Of a stretch of DNA of 64,000 nucleotides, positions 16,609-25,208 are shown piece after piece. The translations under genes and the position numbers were made by a program. The DNA lies in NCBI GenBank assembly GCA_900317635.1, contig ONHN01000007.1, positions 1-64,000 of the forward strand, given 5' to 3'. The notes beneath the pieces were generated by a model. That model was not told the DNA's origin and searched no databases. It was given only the letters and a program-made list of their open reading frames with translations. Numbering within the stretch: the stretch's first letter is position 1; every line of letters begins with the position of its first letter. This DNA is from an uncultured Prevotellaceae bacterium (GTDB lineage: Bacteria; Bacteroidota; Bacteroidia; Bacteroidales; Bacteroidaceae).

Positions 16609-18171
16609 TTATATTCCCATTACCCACTTCACGATATAGAGGACGATTGGGATTGTGACGAAGGCAATACCGATGAAATCGATATAAACACCCGTCTTGA
16701 TCATCTTCGTAATGGGAATGTATCCGCTGGCGTAGACAATGGCGTTGGGCGGCGTGGAGACAGGAAGCATAAAGCCGAGGCTACTTGAAAGCGCTACGCC
16801 AACGGCCACGGGGATTGGGCTGAAACCAGCCGAGACGGCTGCGCCAATGGCCAACGGGCCAATCATGTTGGTGGCAGCGGTGTGGGACGTGAGTTCAGAC
16901 AACAACAGTGCCATGACGCAGAACACGGCTATGAAAAGCAACTGCGAGGGCTGACCGCCCAAGGCCGTAATGATGATTTCGCCCACCCACTTCGATAGGC
17001 CCGTTTCGTACATCATACCGCCCATGGCCAAACCACCGCCGAAGAGCAGTAGCGTGCCCCATTCCACACCTTTTACGGCTTCTTTCCATTGCAGCGTCAT
17101 CTTGCCCCAACTCTTGTTGGCGGGCATGAAGAAGAGTAGCAGCGCACCAATCATAGCTGCGGCGGCTTCGGGGAAGTGCTTGTTGTATTCTTTTAAGAGA
17201 GCGCTTTCGCTACCGTCAACAATCTGTATGATGCCAGGGGCAACCCACAATACAACGGCCACGAGGAATGCAATCAGCGTGTTTTTCTGTGCGCGCGTCC
17301 AGTGACCCAGTTCGGCCACCTTGCTGCGGATGAAGTCCTGCGCGCCATCGATGTGCTCAACATCGGCAGGGAACATGCGCCAAAGGACGATGTAGGCAAT
17401 AATAAAGTAGCACACCATAGCCACGAAGCCCCAAACCATCCATTGGAAGAAGGAAACCTGAATGTTGGCCAGCGAGTCGAGGAAACCCAGCATGATGATG
17501 TTGGGTGGCGTGCCGATAGGCGTTAGTACACCGCCAATAGAGCAGGCGTAGGCCGTCATGAGCATCAGTCCCGTGGCATACTTATAGGAATGCAGGTTGA
17601 TTTCGCGTCCGTTGGCAGCCATCATTTCGCGAATGGCCTCCAACAAGCCGATGGCAATGGGGAACATCATGGCCGCTGTGGCCGTGTTGCTTATCCAGCC
17701 CGAGCAGAGCATGCAAGCCAAGCCAATGGCCAAGAAGATGCGGCGCGGACTATTGCCCACCCATTTCATTGAGATAATGCCGTAGGCAATGCGCTTGTCC
17801 AGCCCGTTAACCATCATGGCTTTTGCTATGATGAAGCCGCCCATAAAGAGGAATATCATGGGGTTGGCAAAAGCCGCAAAAGCATCTTTCATCTTCACTA
17901 CGCCAAACATGACGCAGAGCGTGGGGCCTACGAGAGACGTCACGGGAATAGGAATGGGTTCTGTTATCCACCACAGACACACCAACGTCATAATGGCCAA
18001 CAACTTATGCGCCTCGGGCGTGAGCCCTTCAATGGGTGTGAAGAAAACCAGCAAAGCGCAAATCGGAGCACAAATGGCACCTATCAAACGGCGGCGGCGG
18101 TCGAACTTAGAACTGCCTAACAGCTCATCATCGCTCACGGCGGGAGCTTTCGCTAACTTTTGTTCAGACAT
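16609..18171 (-). CDS. DASS/SLC13-family sodium:dicarboxylate symporter
   Basis: This inner-membrane protein has 520 residues from the ATG at 18171 (MSEQKL); an in-frame ATG 11 codons upstream is less likely. It has about 11-12 hydrophobic helices with the two SNT-type signatures of the family: CSGWISNTATAAMMFP in the first half, and ELTSHTAATNMIGPL in the second. Motifs WWITEPIPIPVTSL and GFMLPVSTPPNAIVY are also typical. DASS carriers import C4-dicarboxylates, citrate or sulfate with sodium; the substrate here is inferred only as a di- or tricarboxylate. It is monocistronic. Confidence 0.93.
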   Translation of the reverse strand: MSEQKLAKAPAVSDDELLGSSKFDRRRRLIGAICAPICALLVFFTPIEGLTPEAHKLLAIMTLVCLWWITEPIPIPVTSLVGPTLCVMFGVVKMKDAFAAFANPMIFLFMGGFIIAKAMMVNGLDKRIAYGIISMKWVGNSPRRIFLAIGLACMLCSGWISNTATAAMMFPIAIGLLEAIREMMAANGREINLHSYKYATGLMLMTAYACSIGGVLTPIGTPPNIIMLGFLDSLANIQVSFFQWMVWGFVAMVCYFIIAYIVLWRMFPADVEHIDGAQDFIRSKVAELGHWTRAQKNTLIAFLVAVVLWVAPGIIQIVDGSESALLKEYNKHFPEAAAAMIGALLLFFMPANKSWGKMTLQWKEAVKGVEWGTLLLFGGGLAMGGMMYETGLSKWVGEIIITALGGQPSQLLFIAVFCVMALLLSELTSHTAATNMIGPLAIGAAVSAGFSPIPVAVGVALSSSLGFMLPVSTPPNAIVYASGYIPITKMIKTGVYIDFIGIAFVTIPIVLYIVKWVMGI

Positions 18172-18201
18172 AACAAAAGGAGATTTGAGGTTATTTTTGT
18201 G

Positions 18202-18209
18202 CAAATTTA
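18202..18209 (-). promoter_or_regulatory. -7 element for the DASS transporter
   Basis: The minus strand reads TAAATTTG, an exact TAnnTTTG box, 31 nt upstream of the chosen ATG at 18171. No clear -33 element was found. Confidence 0.55.
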
Positions 18210-18289
18210 GTTTTTTCTTTACTTAAAGCATCGTACTTTGCAAAGAAAGTTTTATTTTTGCTGCAAATATATGCAAAAGGATCCGAATT

Positions 18290-18589
18290 ATGAACACGCC
18301 TCTCATTATCATTTTGCTTGTTTTCGTGGGGCTTGTAGGGCTGTATCTCTACAAGCATAGCCGCCACGTTGGTCTTGCTGCAGATAGTGAACGTCTGCAC
18401 GCTACGCTGAAAACTATTTATCGTGAGGCAGGGAAACCCGCCTTGTCGCAAAACCGTCTGCTGAAAGAGCTGAAAGCGCGCTTCCACGTGAACGAGAAAG
18501 TAGCACTGGTGCTTATCAGTAAACTGCGGCGCGAAGGGTTTATAAAGGGAACCCCCGATGCCTACGAGCTGGCCAGTAGCGAAGCGTAG
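18290..18589 (+). CDS. Small membrane-anchored protein, winged-helix-like tail
   Basis: The 99-residue product has one N-terminal membrane helix (residues 4-20, PLIIILLVFVGLVGLYL), so the rest probably lies in the cytoplasm given the following positive charges. The C-terminal 60 residues (LSQNRLLKELKARFHVNEKV, then VLISKLRREGFI) have the spacing of a winged-helix DNA-binding or replication-initiator-like fold. No named family was recognised. A TATTTTTG box (18253-18260) lies 30 nt upstream. It is transcribed divergently from the DASS gene and followed by a large hairpin. Confidence 0.7.
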   Translation: MNTPLIIILLVFVGLVGLYLYKHSRHVGLAADSERLHATLKTIYREAGKPALSQNRLLKELKARFHVNEKVALVLISKLRREGFIKGTPDAYELASSEA

Positions 18590-18614
18590 GCACTCAAACA
18601 CGCCTCCACGTGAT

Positions 18615-18672
18615 CAGCGAAATGCCTGCCACGACCATCCCCCCATAGGTGGTCAGGGTAAGCATTTCGCTG
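18615..18672 (+). terminator. Long two-tier hairpin
   Basis: Perfect 11-bp outer arms cagcgaaatgc (18615-18625) and gcatttcgctg (18662-18672) enclose a second stem (gacca / tggtc) around a C-rich loop. No strong T-run follows, so a terminator is likely but not certain; a small structured RNA is the alternative. Confidence 0.55.
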
Positions 18673-18823
18673 TTTGCGTATATATATAATATTGTATAGG
18701 CGTGGCGGAGCATGTTTTGCGCCGCTGCACGCTTTTTTTATGAACTACGCCTTAAACTTTTCCCCTATGTTGCAGTCATAGAGAAGTAGAAACTAAAACG
18801 TTAAACATACAATCGCAGTAACT

Positions 18824-19399
18824 ATGAAACGTACAGCAACAATTTTCCTCTTTGCTGTGGCCGCGCTGTCTATGTCTGCCCAAGAGCAAGGAACAGACCG
18901 CAACGGACGTGCCGGGGAGCGCATAGAGCGCATGGCTCGCGAACAAGCAAAACAACTCCAACTCACGGGCGATGACGCTACGTGGTTCACCAATCTCTTC
19001 GTCGAGTATCAAACCGAACTTCGTAAGGTGCGCCAAGCCGCCATGAAGGATATGCCGCATCCTAAGAAAGGTAAGAAGAAGGACAACGCGATGAACGGCG
19101 AAGAGCCTCAGCTGAAGGACAAAGAAATGAAGAAACTGACCGATGAAGAGGCCGATAAACTCATCCTGGCTGGTTTCGACCGCATAGAGAAAGAGCTCGC
19201 CGTGAAACGAGCCTTCTATCCTCGCTTCCGCGAGAAGATTCCCGCCAACAAGCTGTTGCGCCTTTTTGTGAACAACAATCTGCACCGCGCTGGACAGCGC
19301 GGTGGTCGCCATGAAGGTCGCCCTGGCGGACGTCCTGGCGACTTCGGCCCTGGCGGCGGTTTCCCGCAAGGCCCCATGCGCGACGGTGGCGATTTCTAA
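18824..19399 (+). CDS. Secreted helical protein, Spy/CpxP- or DUF4890-like
   Basis: This 191-residue protein has a signal peptide (to about residue 19, MSA|Q). A charged helical body follows (RIERMAREQAKQLQLTGDDA, TWFTNLFVEYQTELRKV, LTDEEADKLILAGFDRI) resembling the LTxxQ-type periplasmic helical proteins. A basic lysine stretch (KKGKKKD) and a Gly/Arg/Pro-rich disordered tail (RGGRHEGRPGGRPGDFGPGG) complete it. Spy-like proteins buffer unfolded envelope proteins; applying that role here is inference. It has no operon partner; a hairpin follows at 19431. Confidence 0.7.
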   Translation: MKRTATIFLFAVAALSMSAQEQGTDRNGRAGERIERMAREQAKQLQLTGDDATWFTNLFVEYQTELRKVRQAAMKDMPHPKKGKKKDNAMNGEEPQLKDKEMKKLTDEEADKLILAGFDRIEKELAVKRAFYPRFREKIPANKLLRLFVNNNLHRAGQRGGRHEGRPGGRPGDFGPGGGFPQGPMRDGGDF

Positions 19400-19430
19400 T
19401 CTTTTGCCCCAACACACACCTTATACCTAT

Positions 19431-19467
19431 CGAACCGCGTCCATGCTGAAGAGCCTGACGCGGTTCG
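19431..19467 (+). terminator. Hairpin after the Spy-like gene
   Basis: Perfect 10-bp arms cgaaccgcgt and acgcggttcg enclose a 17-nt loop, 32 nt after the stop codon. There is no clear T-run. Confidence 0.6.
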
Positions 19468-19527
19468 AGTGTTATGTGCGCTTAAGGAGCACCGCATTAT
19501 TTCTGAAGTAAAAAGCTTTGCAAGCGT

Positions 19528-19558
19528 TTTGCTTTTTCAGCGCAGTTGCCTATATTTG
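19528..19558 (+). promoter_or_regulatory. Promoter of the lipoprotein pair 19586-20608
   Basis: TTTG (19528-19531), 19 nt, then TATATTTG (19551-19558) is a textbook Bacteroidota promoter. It lies 27 nt upstream of the ATG at 19586, so the longer frame from 19469 is untranscribed upstream sequence. Confidence 0.85.
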
Positions 19559-19585
19559 CAAGGCAAATCAAACACAAACTTCTTT

Positions 19586-20188
19586 ATGAAAAGGATTTTT
19601 TCTTGCAAGTCGCTATCTCTCTTCTTCTTCTTCGCTATTGCCTGCACAGCCTTTGTTGCTTGCGGCGATGACGATGACGAGGTTGTGCCAGCTGACATCT
19701 CTGCCGCCTTTCGCGGTAGCTATGAAGGACAAATGGTGACAACTTGCGACCTCCGTCCGCTCGACTCACTGAAGACCATTGTCAAAGCAGAGGTTGACGC
19801 TGCCAACATACGTATAGCCGAACTGCCCGTTGCGCTTGTCGTTGATAGCGTGTTTGGAAGCGGAACGGCCGACAGTTTAGGAATTTCCGTTGTGCCTACG
19901 TCCGTAGGGTATAAGCTCTACAATGCTTCGGCCAGCTATTATCCTATGTCCTACGATCCTCAGCCCATTGAGCTTGAGGTGAGCAAAGGCGGTACGCCCC
20001 ACCAACTCTCCATTAGTTTCTATGGTCGCGGCAACGACTTCCTTTTCTATTTCCCCTCGTCGAAGCGGCTTGAGATGACGTTGCGCACGAGTAGTGTTCG
20101 CGTTGACGGCGAGCAAATGTTTACGACCACTACGACGGGGCGTAAAGCACTGGCCTTTCGTTATGCAATCAACATGATTAAAATGTAA
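19586..20188 (+). CDS. Lipoprotein, DUF4840-like
   Basis: The product has 200 residues from the ATG at 19586. A lipoprotein signal peptide ends AFVAC with Cys25 followed by GDDDDE, the acidic run that in Bacteroidota often marks surface-exposed lipoproteins. The mature part starts with AAFRGSYEGQMVTT and ends with a beta-rich TTTGRKALAFRYAI, consistent with the DUF4840 family of small Bacteroidales lipoproteins; family assignment is from memory of the pattern. Function is unknown. The next lipoprotein gene starts 7 nt after the stop, so the two are co-transcribed. Confidence 0.75.
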   Translation: MKRIFSCKSLSLFFFFAIACTAFVACGDDDDEVVPADISAAFRGSYEGQMVTTCDLRPLDSLKTIVKAEVDAANIRIAELPVALVVDSVFGSGTADSLGISVVPTSVGYKLYNASASYYPMSYDPQPIELEVSKGGTPHQLSISFYGRGNDFLFYFPSSKRLEMTLRTSSVRVDGEQMFTTTTTGRKALAFRYAINMIKM

Positions 20189-20194
20189 GAGACT

Positions 20195-20608
20195 ATGCGT
20201 TGTAAAGGTGTTTTTTCTGCTGTGATGATGGTGGTCTTGTGCGGCCTATGGCTTTCGTCATGCGGACATAGCGGGTTGGGTAAAATGGTTGGTGCCGATC
20301 GCGATGACCATGGTTGCCTTGCCTCGGCAGGTTATACTTGGAGCGAAGCTCTGCACCAGTGCGTGCGGCTGTGGGAAGCAGGAACGCGTGTAGAGAACGG
20401 TTCGCGCTCGGTCTATCTTGTCTTTGATGCCGACTCGCTGCGTGCGGAAATCTTTTTACCCGATGGTGGCAGCGTTTTGTGCAAGCGCCAGGCGGCCCAT
20501 GCCAATGTTTGGGAACCCCGTCGTGGCACTGAGCGCGTTTGGTTGAGCAATGGTGTGCTCTGCGTAAAGACCTCAGATGCTACTTTCACGCGCGGCATAA
20601 CAGAATAG
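20195..20608 (+). CDS. Lipoprotein with cysteine motif and MliC-like C-terminal half
   Basis: The 137-residue protein has a lipoprotein signal ending LWLSSC (Cys23). Next comes DRDDHGCLASAGYTWSEALH followed by QCVRLWE, a two-cysteine motif found in many small secreted proteins. The C-terminal half (VYLVFDADSLRAEIFLPDGG...VWLSNGVLCVKTSDATF) resembles the barrel of MliC/PliC lysozyme inhibitors. If that holds, the protein would protect peptidoglycan from host c-type lysozyme; this is inference from weak similarity. It follows the DUF4840-like lipoprotein by 7 nt. Confidence 0.7.
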   Translation: MRCKGVFSAVMMVVLCGLWLSSCGHSGLGKMVGADRDDHGCLASAGYTWSEALHQCVRLWEAGTRVENGSRSVYLVFDADSLRAEIFLPDGGSVLCKRQAAHANVWEPRRGTERVWLSNGVLCVKTSDATFTRGITE

Positions 20609-20635
20609 ACCTTAATTTACAACAAATTTGCACGG

Positions 20636-20662
20636 CACTCGCTTTCAGTTCGGAGGCGAGTG
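20636..20662 (+). terminator. Hairpin after the lipoprotein pair
   Basis: cactcgc (20636-20642) pairs with gcgagtg (20656-20662), followed by tctttgt. It separates the lipoprotein operon from recJ. Confidence 0.6.
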
Positions 20663-20860
20663 TCTTTGTATGGTGTAATTCATAAAAAAACGTAAATAAT
20701 AGGTCAGAAATGCGTGGGATGAGATTTTTTTTGTACTTTAGCTTGCTCAAATATAGGCTTTCGCGCCGCTATTGGCGTATAGGATGCCGATAATCAGTGC
20801 GTTGAGGCCGAGCATGCGGCTCTTTCGGAGTCAAGTGGTAATAGCTAAAAAGACAACACG

Positions 20861-22579
20861 ATGCAATATAAATGGCAACTTAAAGAATTAGATGCAGCAG
20901 GGCGTGCCCGAGCTGATGCGTTGGTGCGTAGCGAGGGGCTTCACCCCGTGGTCGCGTCGTTGCTCGTATCAAGGGGCATCGATACGCCTTTAGCCGCGCG
21001 CCGTTTTTTTCGTCCGCGTCTTGACGACCTTCACGACCCCTTCCTAATGAACGATATGGACGTGGCCGTAAGTAGGCTGAACGATGCCATGCAGCGCGGT
21101 GAGCGTATTCTGGTTTACGGCGATTACGACGTGGATGGCTGCACAGCTGTCGCTTTGGTCTATCGTTTCCTCTCAGAATACTACAGCAATATCGACACCT
21201 ACATCCCTGACCGCAACGAAGAAGGTTACGGTATAAGCACGAAAGGTGTGGATTATGCCTATGACACGGGCGTGTCGCTCATCATTGTGCTGGACTGTGG
21301 CATCAAGGCAGTTGACGAAATAGCATACGCGCGGGAATTGGGTATCGACTTCATCATTTGCGACCACCACGAGCCCGACAAGATGATGCCTTCCGCTGTG
21401 GCCATCCTCAATCCTAAACGCCACGATAGCAGGTATCCCTACAATCATTTAAGCGGTTGCGGCGTGGGCTTCAAACTGATGCAAGCTTTCGCACAAAATA
21501 ATGGGATAGAACAAAACCGCTTGTGGGAATTGCTGGATTTATGTGCCGTATCTATTGCCACCGACATCGTGCCCATTATGGGCGAGAACCGCATCCTTGC
21601 ATGGCACGGCCTGCGCGTGCTCAACGCCCATCCCTCCACGGGGCTACAAGCCATCATTGACGTTTGCTCGTTGGGCGGGCGCGAACTGACGCTCAGCGAC
21701 ATCATCTTCAAAATAGGGCCGCGCATCAATGCCGCAGGCCGTATTCGCGGTGGGCGCGAGGCCGTCAACTTACTTGTCGAGAAAGAGTATTCTAAGGCCC
21801 TTGAAATGGCTTCGAAGATAAACCTCTATAACGAGATGCGTAAGGACCTCGACAAGCAGATGACGGAAGAGGCCGTGGAGCTCGTGGGCAAGATGCCCGA
21901 CCTCGCTGAGCGCAGGAGCATCGTGGTGTATAATCCCAGTTGGCACAAAGGCGTCATAGGCATTGTCGCTTCGCGCCTGACGGAACAGTTCTATCGTCCC
22001 TCGGTTGTGCTGACCGAGAGTGAGGGGATGGCCACGGGCTCAGCCCGTAGCGTTGGCGGCTTTGATGTCTATAAGGCCGTGCAGTGTTGTGCCGACCTGC
22101 TCGAGAACTTTGGTGGGCATACCTATGCGGCGGGTCTGTCTTTGCGCACGGAGCATGTGGCTGAATTTAGCCGCCGTTTTGAAGAGTATGTCAATCGGCA
22201 TATCAGCGACGAACAGACCGAGGCCATTATCAGCATCGACAGCGCTCTGGATTTTAGCGATGTCAACTTCGACTTCTACCGCGCAATAGGTAAGTTTGCA
22301 CCCTTCGGACCCGATAACGAGCAACCCGTGTTTTGCACCCAGCGAGTCTATGATTATGGTACGAGCAAAGTCGTAGGGCGCGGTCAGGAACATATCAAGC
22401 TTGAACTTGTTGACGGTAAAAGCAACACCATCATGAACGGCATAGCTTTCGGGCAAAGCTCGCAAGCGCGATATATCAAAACGCGTCGTGCCTTCGATAT
22501 TTGCTATAACATCACCGAGAACTCCCACAAGCGCGGCGAGGTGCAACTGCAGATTGTCGACATACGTCCTTGCGAATAA
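20861..22579 (+). CDS. recJ: Single-stranded-DNA-specific exonuclease RecJ
   Basis: This 572-residue cytoplasmic 5'-3' exonuclease of the DHH phosphoesterase superfamily resects DNA ends for RecF-pathway repair. Motif I DYDVDG is at residues 89-94, the DHH motif (CDHHEPD) is near 167, and the DHHA1 domain includes WHKGVIGIVASRL and GGHTYAAGL. Length is normal for Bacteroidota RecJ. recQ starts 24 nt after its stop, so the nuclease and the helicase that unwinds for it are encoded together. Confidence 0.97.
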   Translation: MQYKWQLKELDAAGRARADALVRSEGLHPVVASLLVSRGIDTPLAARRFFRPRLDDLHDPFLMNDMDVAVSRLNDAMQRGERILVYGDYDVDGCTAVALVYRFLSEYYSNIDTYIPDRNEEGYGISTKGVDYAYDTGVSLIIVLDCGIKAVDEIAYARELGIDFIICDHHEPDKMMPSAVAILNPKRHDSRYPYNHLSGCGVGFKLMQAFAQNNGIEQNRLWELLDLCAVSIATDIVPIMGENRILAWHGLRVLNAHPSTGLQAIIDVCSLGGRELTLSDIIFKIGPRINAAGRIRGGREAVNLLVEKEYSKALEMASKINLYNEMRKDLDKQMTEEAVELVGKMPDLAERRSIVVYNPSWHKGVIGIVASRLTEQFYRPSVVLTESEGMATGSARSVGGFDVYKAVQCCADLLENFGGHTYAAGLSLRTEHVAEFSRRFEEYVNRHISDEQTEAIISIDSALDFSDVNFDFYRAIGKFAPFGPDNEQPVFCTQRVYDYGTSKVVGRGQEHIKLELVDGKSNTIMNGIAFGQSSQARYIKTRRAFDICYNITENSHKRGEVQLQIVDIRPCE

Positions 22580-22603
22580 CTTATAGCCCCATGTGATTTG
22601 GCG

Positions 22604-24508
22604 ATGGAAAGCGATGCAAAATTTTTGGAAGTGTTGCGACAGCATTGGGGCTACACCTCGTTTCGCAGCATACAGCTCGACATCATTCGCAGCATCGCCT
22701 CTGGGCACGACACGCTGGGCTTGATGCCTACAGGCGGCGGCAAGAGCCTGACGTTTCAGGTGCCCGCCTTGGCGGGGGAGGGTATGTGCCTCGTGGTTAC
22801 GCCGCTCATAGCCTTGATGAAGGACCAAGTGGCTCATCTGCGCCAACACGGAATAATGGCGGCAGCTATCTATAGCGGACTCACGCCAGAGGAAGTGCAG
22901 CGCACGTTGGATAACGCCGTTTTCGGAGCCTACAAACTACTCTACGTCTCGCCCGAGCGACTCAGTTCGGAACTTTTCCGCAGCAAGGTGCAGCGCATGG
23001 GCGTTAGTTTCGTCACCGTTGACGAAGCCCATTGCATATCGCAGTGGGGCTACGATTTCAGGCCCGCTTATCTTGAAATTGCCCAACTGCGCACGCTATT
23101 GCCCAACGCGCCTGTTTTAGCTCTGACAGCAACGGCAACTCCTGCCGTTTGCGACGACATTTGTCGGCAACTGCAATTTCGCGAAGATGCACAACGCTTT
23201 AGGATGAGTTTTGAACGCAAGAACCTCTCTTACGTCGTGCGCCGCAGCGACGACAAGCAGGGCGAATTGCTGCACATCCTGCAAAGTGTGCAAGGTTCAG
23301 CCATCGTCTATGTGCGTAGCCGTCAGTCCACGCGCGAAGTGGCCCGTTTGCTCGAGGCCGAAGGCATCAGTGCCCTTTACTACCATGCAGGGCTTTCCAA
23401 TCTTGACAAGGATACGCGTCAGCGCATGTGGCAGGAGGGGCGTTCACGCGTGATGGTAGCGACTAATGCGTTCGGTATGGGCATCGACAAGCCCGATGTG
23501 CGCCTCGTTGTCCACCTTGATGCACCCGATAGTCCTGAAGCCTATTTTCAGGAAGCAGGGCGCGCAGGACGCGACGGACAGCGCGCTTGGGCCGTCTTGC
23601 TTTGGAACAAGGGCGACGTGAAGAAGCTGCATCGGCGCGTGCCCGACAACTTCCCCGATCGCGAATATATCTGTCGCGTCTATGACGCCTTGGCCTATTT
23701 CCTTGAGTTGCCTATGGGCGAGGGGCAGGATTGTACGTTCGAACTGAGCCTCGAACGCTTTTGTCAAGCTTTCAAGTTCTTTCCCGTACCATGTGTGAGT
23801 GCGTTGCAGCTGTTGAGTCGTGCTGGCTACATCGATTTTCGCGAAGAAGAGCAAAGCCGTTCAAGGCTGATGTTCCTTGTCGGGCGCGATGAGCTCTATC
23901 GCTTGCATGGCCTTGGTCGTGAGGCTGATGGGCTTATCAACGCTTTGCTGCGCACGTATGGCGGCATGTTTAGCGAGTATGTTTATATTGACGAACAAGT
24001 TGTGGGCGAGCAATGCGGACTCTCGCGCGAAAGTGTCTATCAGCTGCTGAAGGCTCTGACCCACCAGCGCATACTCCACTACGTTCCGCGCAAGAGCATT
24101 CCGCGCGTCACCTACGTCACGCGTCGCATCGAGAGTCGCCACCTCATCATCGGTCCCGAAGTTTACGAAGACCGTCGCAAGCAGTTTGTGGAACGCCTTG
24201 AACGTATGGAGCGATACGGCGAAACCGACGACGTATGCCGTAGTCGTTATTTTTTAGAATACTTTGGCGATGCTTCGGCTCATGATTGTGGCCACTGCGA
24301 TGTCTGCATAGCCCGCGCCCGCCGCCGCTTGCGGCCCGAAGACGTTGCCCCAAGGTTGTTGTCACTCTTTACAGAGGGAGCGGCACTCAGCACTTCCCAA
24401 CTGCGGCTTCCTGGCGTTCCCACAGACGTGGCGGCAGAAGCCCTACGTCTGTTGGTGGGCGAAGAAAAAGTGGTGTTCCGTCATGGCCTTTACAGCCTCC
24501 CTTCCTAA
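22604..24508 (+). CDS. recQ: RecQ-family ATP-dependent DNA helicase
   Basis: The protein has 634 residues from the ATG at 22604. It is a superfamily 2 3'-5' helicase: motif I MPTGGGKS near 41, motif II DEAH near 140 followed by CISQWGYDFRPAY, and motif VI QEAGRAGRDG. The RecQ C-terminal zinc cluster includes CGHCDVC near 563, and a short winged-helix/tail follows. A full HRDC domain is not evident, so it may be a shorter RecQ. It is co-transcribed with recJ. Confidence 0.96.
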   Translation: MESDAKFLEVLRQHWGYTSFRSIQLDIIRSIASGHDTLGLMPTGGGKSLTFQVPALAGEGMCLVVTPLIALMKDQVAHLRQHGIMAAAIYSGLTPEEVQRTLDNAVFGAYKLLYVSPERLSSELFRSKVQRMGVSFVTVDEAHCISQWGYDFRPAYLEIAQLRTLLPNAPVLALTATATPAVCDDICRQLQFREDAQRFRMSFERKNLSYVVRRSDDKQGELLHILQSVQGSAIVYVRSRQSTREVARLLEAEGISALYYHAGLSNLDKDTRQRMWQEGRSRVMVATNAFGMGIDKPDVRLVVHLDAPDSPEAYFQEAGRAGRDGQRAWAVLLWNKGDVKKLHRRVPDNFPDREYICRVYDALAYFLELPMGEGQDCTFELSLERFCQAFKFFPVPCVSALQLLSRAGYIDFREEEQSRSRLMFLVGRDELYRLHGLGREADGLINALLRTYGGMFSEYVYIDEQVVGEQCGLSRESVYQLLKALTHQRILHYVPRKSIPRVTYVTRRIESRHLIIGPEVYEDRRKQFVERLERMERYGETDDVCRSRYFLEYFGDASAHDCGHCDVCIARARRRLRPEDVAPRLLSLFTEGAALSTSQLRLPGVPTDVAAEALRLLVGEEKVVFRHGLYSLPS

Positions 24509-24544
24509 AACTTTTTGTTAGGAAACTAAGAATTTCCGTTGCCG

Positions 24545-24576
24545 TTTGGCATATTTACAAAAATGTCGTACTTTTG
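24545..24576 (+). promoter_or_regulatory. Promoter of the FHA/PP2C operon
   Basis: TTTG (24545-24548), 20 nt, then TACTTTTG (24569-24576) fits the Bacteroidota consensus. It lies 95 nt upstream of the ATG at 24671, leaving a 5' leader with no recognised riboswitch. It shows that the longer frame from 24539 is not the start. Confidence 0.8.
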
Positions 24577-24670
24577 CGGTGTAGGCGAGTCTAAGCCTCT
24601 CGTCCACTTACCTTGCCCACAAGTAGTAGTGCCCGGCGAAATATCTTCTTTACGAAAAACCATCAACGAT

Positions 24671-25198
24671 ATGCAGCAAGCAAATATCAACTGTCCACGA
24701 TGCGGAGCAGCCCTTGTTGTGCAAAACACGGACAATGAAGCCTTCAAGCGTGTGGCTTGTCCTCAGTGCGGAACGCCGTTGCGCGTGAAGTTTAAGAAAG
24801 AGGAAGCTCTTAGCGATGGCGGAGCCACACAGTTAGGCAATCCTCAAGGGCCAGATATGCCTCAGTCGGCAGCAATGCCTATGACGGCAGGTTGCCTTAT
24901 GCTTTCAGATAAGCCGCCCATTCCCCTTCACGAAGGCATCAACACCGTAGGACGCCATACGCCTACGAGTCAGGCAACGTGTCAGTTGCCTGTCAGCGAC
25001 CAGTATCTAAGCCGTTTCCACGCCATCATCGAAGCCACGCGCCTGCCGTCAGGACAGTTTGAAGTGACCATTCGCAACGACCGCAACAAGAATGCCACCA
25101 TCGTCAATGGCACCGTTCTTCAGCCTGGCGATATCGTTGTGCTGACTCCTGGCACCGTCATTCAGATGGGCTACACCGTGATGTGTTATCAAGCATAG
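24671..25198 (+). CDS. Zinc-ribbon plus FHA-domain protein
   Basis: The product has 175 residues from the ATG at 24671. An N-terminal zinc ribbon has Cys8, Cys11, Cys30 and Cys33 (CPRC...CPQC). A linker precedes an FHA domain (~72-175) with the phosphothreonine-binding residues in NTVGRH (Arg95) and SRFHA (Ser114, Arg115, His117), plus the loop NATIVNG. FHA domains read phosphothreonine peptides. The next gene, 10 nt downstream, is a PP2C phosphatase, and a kinase gene lies at 41781 beside a second FHA protein, so it is probably part of a Ser/Thr phospho-relay. No membrane segment is seen. Confidence 0.88.
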   Translation: MQQANINCPRCGAALVVQNTDNEAFKRVACPQCGTPLRVKFKKEEALSDGGATQLGNPQGPDMPQSAAMPMTAGCLMLSDKPPIPLHEGINTVGRHTPTSQATCQLPVSDQYLSRFHAIIEATRLPSGQFEVTIRNDRNKNATIVNGTVLQPGDIVVLTPGTVIQMGYTVMCYQA

Positions 25199-25208
25199 CT
25201 GACGAAGT

